From DATGIQ01 sp035295665 (GTDB lineage Bacteria; Planctomycetota; Planctomycetia; Gemmatales; Gemmataceae), in NCBI GenBank assembly GCA_035295665.1, contig DATGIQ010000264.1, positions 1-7,374 on the forward strand: 7,374 nucleotides of DNA, given 5' to 3'. This document shows positions 6,133 to 7,374 of the stretch, piece by piece; position 1 is the first letter of the stretch; every line of letters starts with the position of its first letter. Under the pieces are notes generated by a model. It did not search any database, had not been told where the DNA came from, and worked only from the letters and a program-made list of their open reading frames with translations. A program made the translations under genes and the position numbers.

Positions 6133-6477
6133 ATGAAGAAAGCGAGTGTAGCCACGACAGACGCCAGCCGGTCCGAGTTCGCCGCCTTGGAACAACTTCC
6201 CAACATCGGCCCCGCCATCGCTGCGGATCTGCGGCTCCTCGGCATCGCCCGCCCGCAAGACCTACTTGGCCGTGATCCGTTTGTCATGTACGAGCAGCTC
6301 TGCCGAATGACGAAGAAACGGCATGATCCGTGCCTCCTGGACACGTTCATCGCCGCGGTGCGATTCATGAGCGGCGAGCCGCCCAAGCCGTGGTGGGCAT
6401 ACACCAAAGAACGCAAACGGCAGATGGAAGCCCGGAACCTGGGCTCCTCATCCCGCATGGCGTCCGGATGCGGTTAG
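6133..6477 (+). CDS. PdCC/Cdd1-family ("pathogenicity locus") helix-hairpin-helix protein
   Basis: This small protein of 114 residues carries a helix-hairpin-helix DNA-binding motif, LPNIGPAIAADLRLLGI at 22-38. The rest of the Cdd1/PdCC domain follows: DLLGRDPFVMYEQLCRMTKK at 43-62, RHDPCLLDTFIAAVRFM at 63-79 and a WW pair at 87-88. The family (Pfam 'pathogenicity locus', sometimes annotated as mitomycin-resistance related) usually has about 85-100 residues; residues 100-114 are a low-complexity Ser/Gly tail. Helix-hairpin-helix motifs bind DNA backbone without sequence preference, so a nucleic-acid role is likely, but no function is established. ATG 6133 is preferred because AGGAG lies 7 nt upstream and the domain fits; an upstream in-frame start at 6070 overlaps the promoter candidate. 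Cys57 and Cys67 lie within the conserved core. It appears monocistronic and lies next to mobile DNA. Confidence 0.9.
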   Translation: MKKASVATTDASRSEFAALEQLPNIGPAIAADLRLLGIARPQDLLGRDPFVMYEQLCRMTKKRHDPCLLDTFIAAVRFMSGEPPKPWWAYTKERKRQMEARNLGSSSRMASGCG

Positions 6478-6816
6478 GGCTGACGGCGGTGAGGGGAACG
6501 ACGTAATCGCGGCCGACAGCAGCAGCAACGGGCTGGTGCGGAGGAGGATCCGCGACCGCCTTGCGCGGCCGGCTCATGTGTGGTGCGGCAGTCAGGACGA
6601 GCGATCGCTTTTCCCAAATGGACGGAGGCCACGGCATCACTGATGACAGCAGTGCCGATCCGTGTCCAGTCTGCGACCGTCTGGAACACCAGGCGGGCCC
6701 GGCTTAATTCTTGGATATTGTAGATCTAGCGGAGGGGACAGGACGCCAATTGAACTTTTTATCGCCGGGGTTCGGGGCTGGGAAGCGGATCTGCGGCGGC
6801 ATATCCCCGGGAAATC
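6478..6816. other. Non-coding or degenerate region between the helix-hairpin-helix gene and the insertion sequence
   Basis: No frame in these roughly 340 bases resembles a known protein. Minus-strand frames of 91 and 71 codons cross the left part; they overlap the real gene end or are rich in Arg, Pro and Cys and lack ribosome sites. An AT-richer island lies at about 6705-6729. From 6733 the sequence GAGGGGACAGGACG is followed by a T5 run at 6756-6760, which resembles GGGGACAGG-type repeats that I associate with REP/RAYT elements. This is a resemblance from memory only. No intrinsic terminator for the upstream gene is convincing. Confidence 0.4.
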
Positions 6817-6834
6817 GGTAGTGTCCCCCTAACG

Positions 6835-6861
6835 TTGCCGACTCGACGGGGTAGGTATATG
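6835..6861 (+). promoter_or_regulatory. Candidate transposase promoter
   Basis: TTGCCG (6835-6840) and TATATG (6856-6861) are 15 bp apart, about 50 nt upstream of the transposase ATG and just inside the proposed left end. This is the usual location of an insertion-sequence promoter. The short spacer makes it weak evidence. Confidence 0.35.
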
Positions 6862-6910
6862 CTCACCGTCAGGACTTGACCACCATGGTTTCCACTTTGA
6901 GGACTCGTTC

Positions 6911-7282
6911 ATGGACGACCTCAGCCGTTTTTGTTGCCAGAACCCCGACTGCCCCGACTACGGCCTGCGCGGCCGAGACAATCTCCGCATCGGCTTCCAC
7001 TATGGCCCGCACCGCCGCCGTATGCTCGTCTGCCGAACCTGTCAACGGCGCTTCTCTGAGCGCAAGGGTACTGCTCTGTTCGGCGCCCGCCTGCCTCACG
7101 CCCAAGCCCTGGCCGTCTTCCAGCACCTCCAGGAGGACTGCGGCATCCGCCAGACCGCCCGCCTGGTTGGCGTCGATAAGGACACCGTCGTCCGCTACGC
7201 CGTGCAGGCCGGCCGCCACGCCCAGCAGAGCCACGACGAACTCGTGGCTTTTTCCCCCTCAGACCCAGGAAGTGCAATGTGA
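6911..7282 (+). CDS. IS1-like transposase, N-terminal frame (InsA-like zinc finger and HTH)
   Basis: This frame encodes the DNA-binding half of an IS1-type transposase in 123 residues. A zinc-binding segment has Cys8/Cys9, Cys14, Cys41 and Cys44 (FCCQNPDC and VCRTCQRRFSERKGT). A helix-turn-helix follows at about 74-100 (EDCGIRQTARLVGVDKDTVV), then HDELVAFSP near 108-116. GAGGA lies 7 nt before ATG 6911. After residue 116 the sequence SDPGSAM and a TGA do not match the family, whereas the next frame carries the expected continuation. InsA of E. coli IS1 is 91 residues and is expressed alone as a repressor and as a fusion with InsB'. Here the N-terminal frame is longer, as in single-ORF IS1 relatives, suggesting the family member was originally continuous. 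Transposase identity is strong; whether a functional fusion is made is unresolved. Confidence 0.85.
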   Translation: MDDLSRFCCQNPDCPDYGLRGRDNLRIGFHYGPHRRRMLVCRTCQRRFSERKGTALFGARLPHAQALAVFQHLQEDCGIRQTARLVGVDKDTVVRYAVQAGRHAQQSHDELVAFSPSDPGSAM

Positions 7283-7374
7283 TGAGAAATGGTCCTTCGT
7301 GGGCAAGAAGCAGAAGCACTGCGACCCGAGCCGGTCGGAGGATGCTCGGCAAGGGGATTGTTGGGACCATGTGG
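7251..7374 (+). pseudogene. IS1-like transposase, catalytic-domain frame (out of frame with 6911-7282; partial at right edge)
   Basis: The frame one base downstream of the N-terminal part encodes TQEVQCDEKWSFVGKKQ and, after KHCDPSRSEDARQGD, CWDHV, running off the edge. CDE-x-W-SFVGKK is the start of the IS1 DDE catalytic domain, with the Asp of CDE as the first catalytic acidic residue. Joining AFSP of the first frame to QTQEVQ of this frame restores a family-like sequence, and removing one base from the C5 run at 7254-7258 does this exactly. The frame has no obvious start of its own near the junction. Explanations are a one-base insertion that inactivates the element, a sequencing error in the homopolymer, or programmed +1 frameshifting. 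I favour a lesion or error because IS1 itself uses a -1 shift. Confidence 0.7.

Larger units (their letters stand above)
6817..7374 (+). mobile_element. IS1-like insertion sequence, left part (continues beyond the right edge)
   Basis: The transposase reading frames at 6911-7374 identify an insertion sequence of the IS1 type. The left terminus is tentatively placed at 6817, where GGTAGTGTCCCCCTAACG begins about 94 bp before the transposase start; IS1-family ends commonly begin with GGT. The right inverted repeat and target duplication lie outside the window, so the boundary is unverified. If 6817 is right, the flanking 8 bases GGGAAATC (6809-6816) would be the left copy of the target duplication. 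The element itself is well supported; its left edge is not. Confidence 0.55.

Noticed and set aside
6632..6655. Hairpin GGCATCACTG...CAGTGCC as a terminator for the helix-hairpin-helix gene
   Set aside because: The stem is only five base pairs plus two with a bulge, and there is no T-run after it.
1..7374. CRISPR array, toxin-antitoxin pair or defence operon
   Set aside because: No regularly spaced direct repeats, no cas-like motifs, and no paired small toxin/antitoxin frames with ribosome sites were seen.

Overview
The window is a GC-rich bacterial chromosomal segment. Seven protein genes lie on the plus strand (the last is a broken or split transposase running off the right edge) and one partial gene lies on the minus strand at the left edge. 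The set is a biosynthetic arginine decarboxylase, a PCMT-like methyltransferase, DUF4058, DUF4416, a WecA-type transferase, a DUF7010-like membrane protein and a PdCC/Cdd1 helix-hairpin-helix protein. Together with base composition and codon use this would suit Nitrospirota (Nitrospira-like) or a similar environmental Gram-negative lineage. That assignment is an inference from gene content; no rRNA or phylogenetic marker is present.

Layout. Positions 1-929 (minus) hold the N-terminal half of speA, with its own promoter and a strong ribosome site, reading leftwards. A 281-bp divergent spacer follows. Positions 1211-2407 (plus) encode a 398-residue protein: an isoaspartate methyltransferase-like SAM domain followed by an unusually long C-terminal domain. 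After a 360-bp leader-like gap with a plausible promoter comes a run of co-oriented genes: DUF4058 (2768-3451), DUF4416 (3526-4107), and a polytopic undecaprenyl-phosphate sugar-1-phosphate transferase (4116-5180) whose TTG start lies only 8 nt after the DUF4416 stop. The last codons of the transferase run through the antisense of a tRNA 3' end (about 5144-5191), so the gene terminus coincides with a tRNA remnant. A six-helix membrane protein (5290-5898) and the small helix-hairpin-helix protein (6133-6477, with its own promoter and ribosome site) follow.

The right end is accessory DNA. A 433-bp stretch without a convincing gene leads into an IS1-like insertion sequence. Its zinc-finger/HTH reading frame (6911-7282) is out of frame with the DDE-domain reading frame (about 7251 to the edge). 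The break is at a T5C5 run and is explained by one extra base.

Functionally, arginine decarboxylation (polyamine synthesis), protein or small-molecule methylation, and initiation of lipid-linked surface glycan synthesis are the only well-defined activities. DUF4058, DUF4416, the DUF7010-like protein and the PdCC protein have no established biochemical role. I see no CRISPR array, toxin-antitoxin pair, phage structural gene or complete RNA gene, and no clearly new multi-gene system. The most unusual items are the tRNA-derived terminus of the transferase, the C-terminal domain on the methyltransferase, and the frame break in the transposase.
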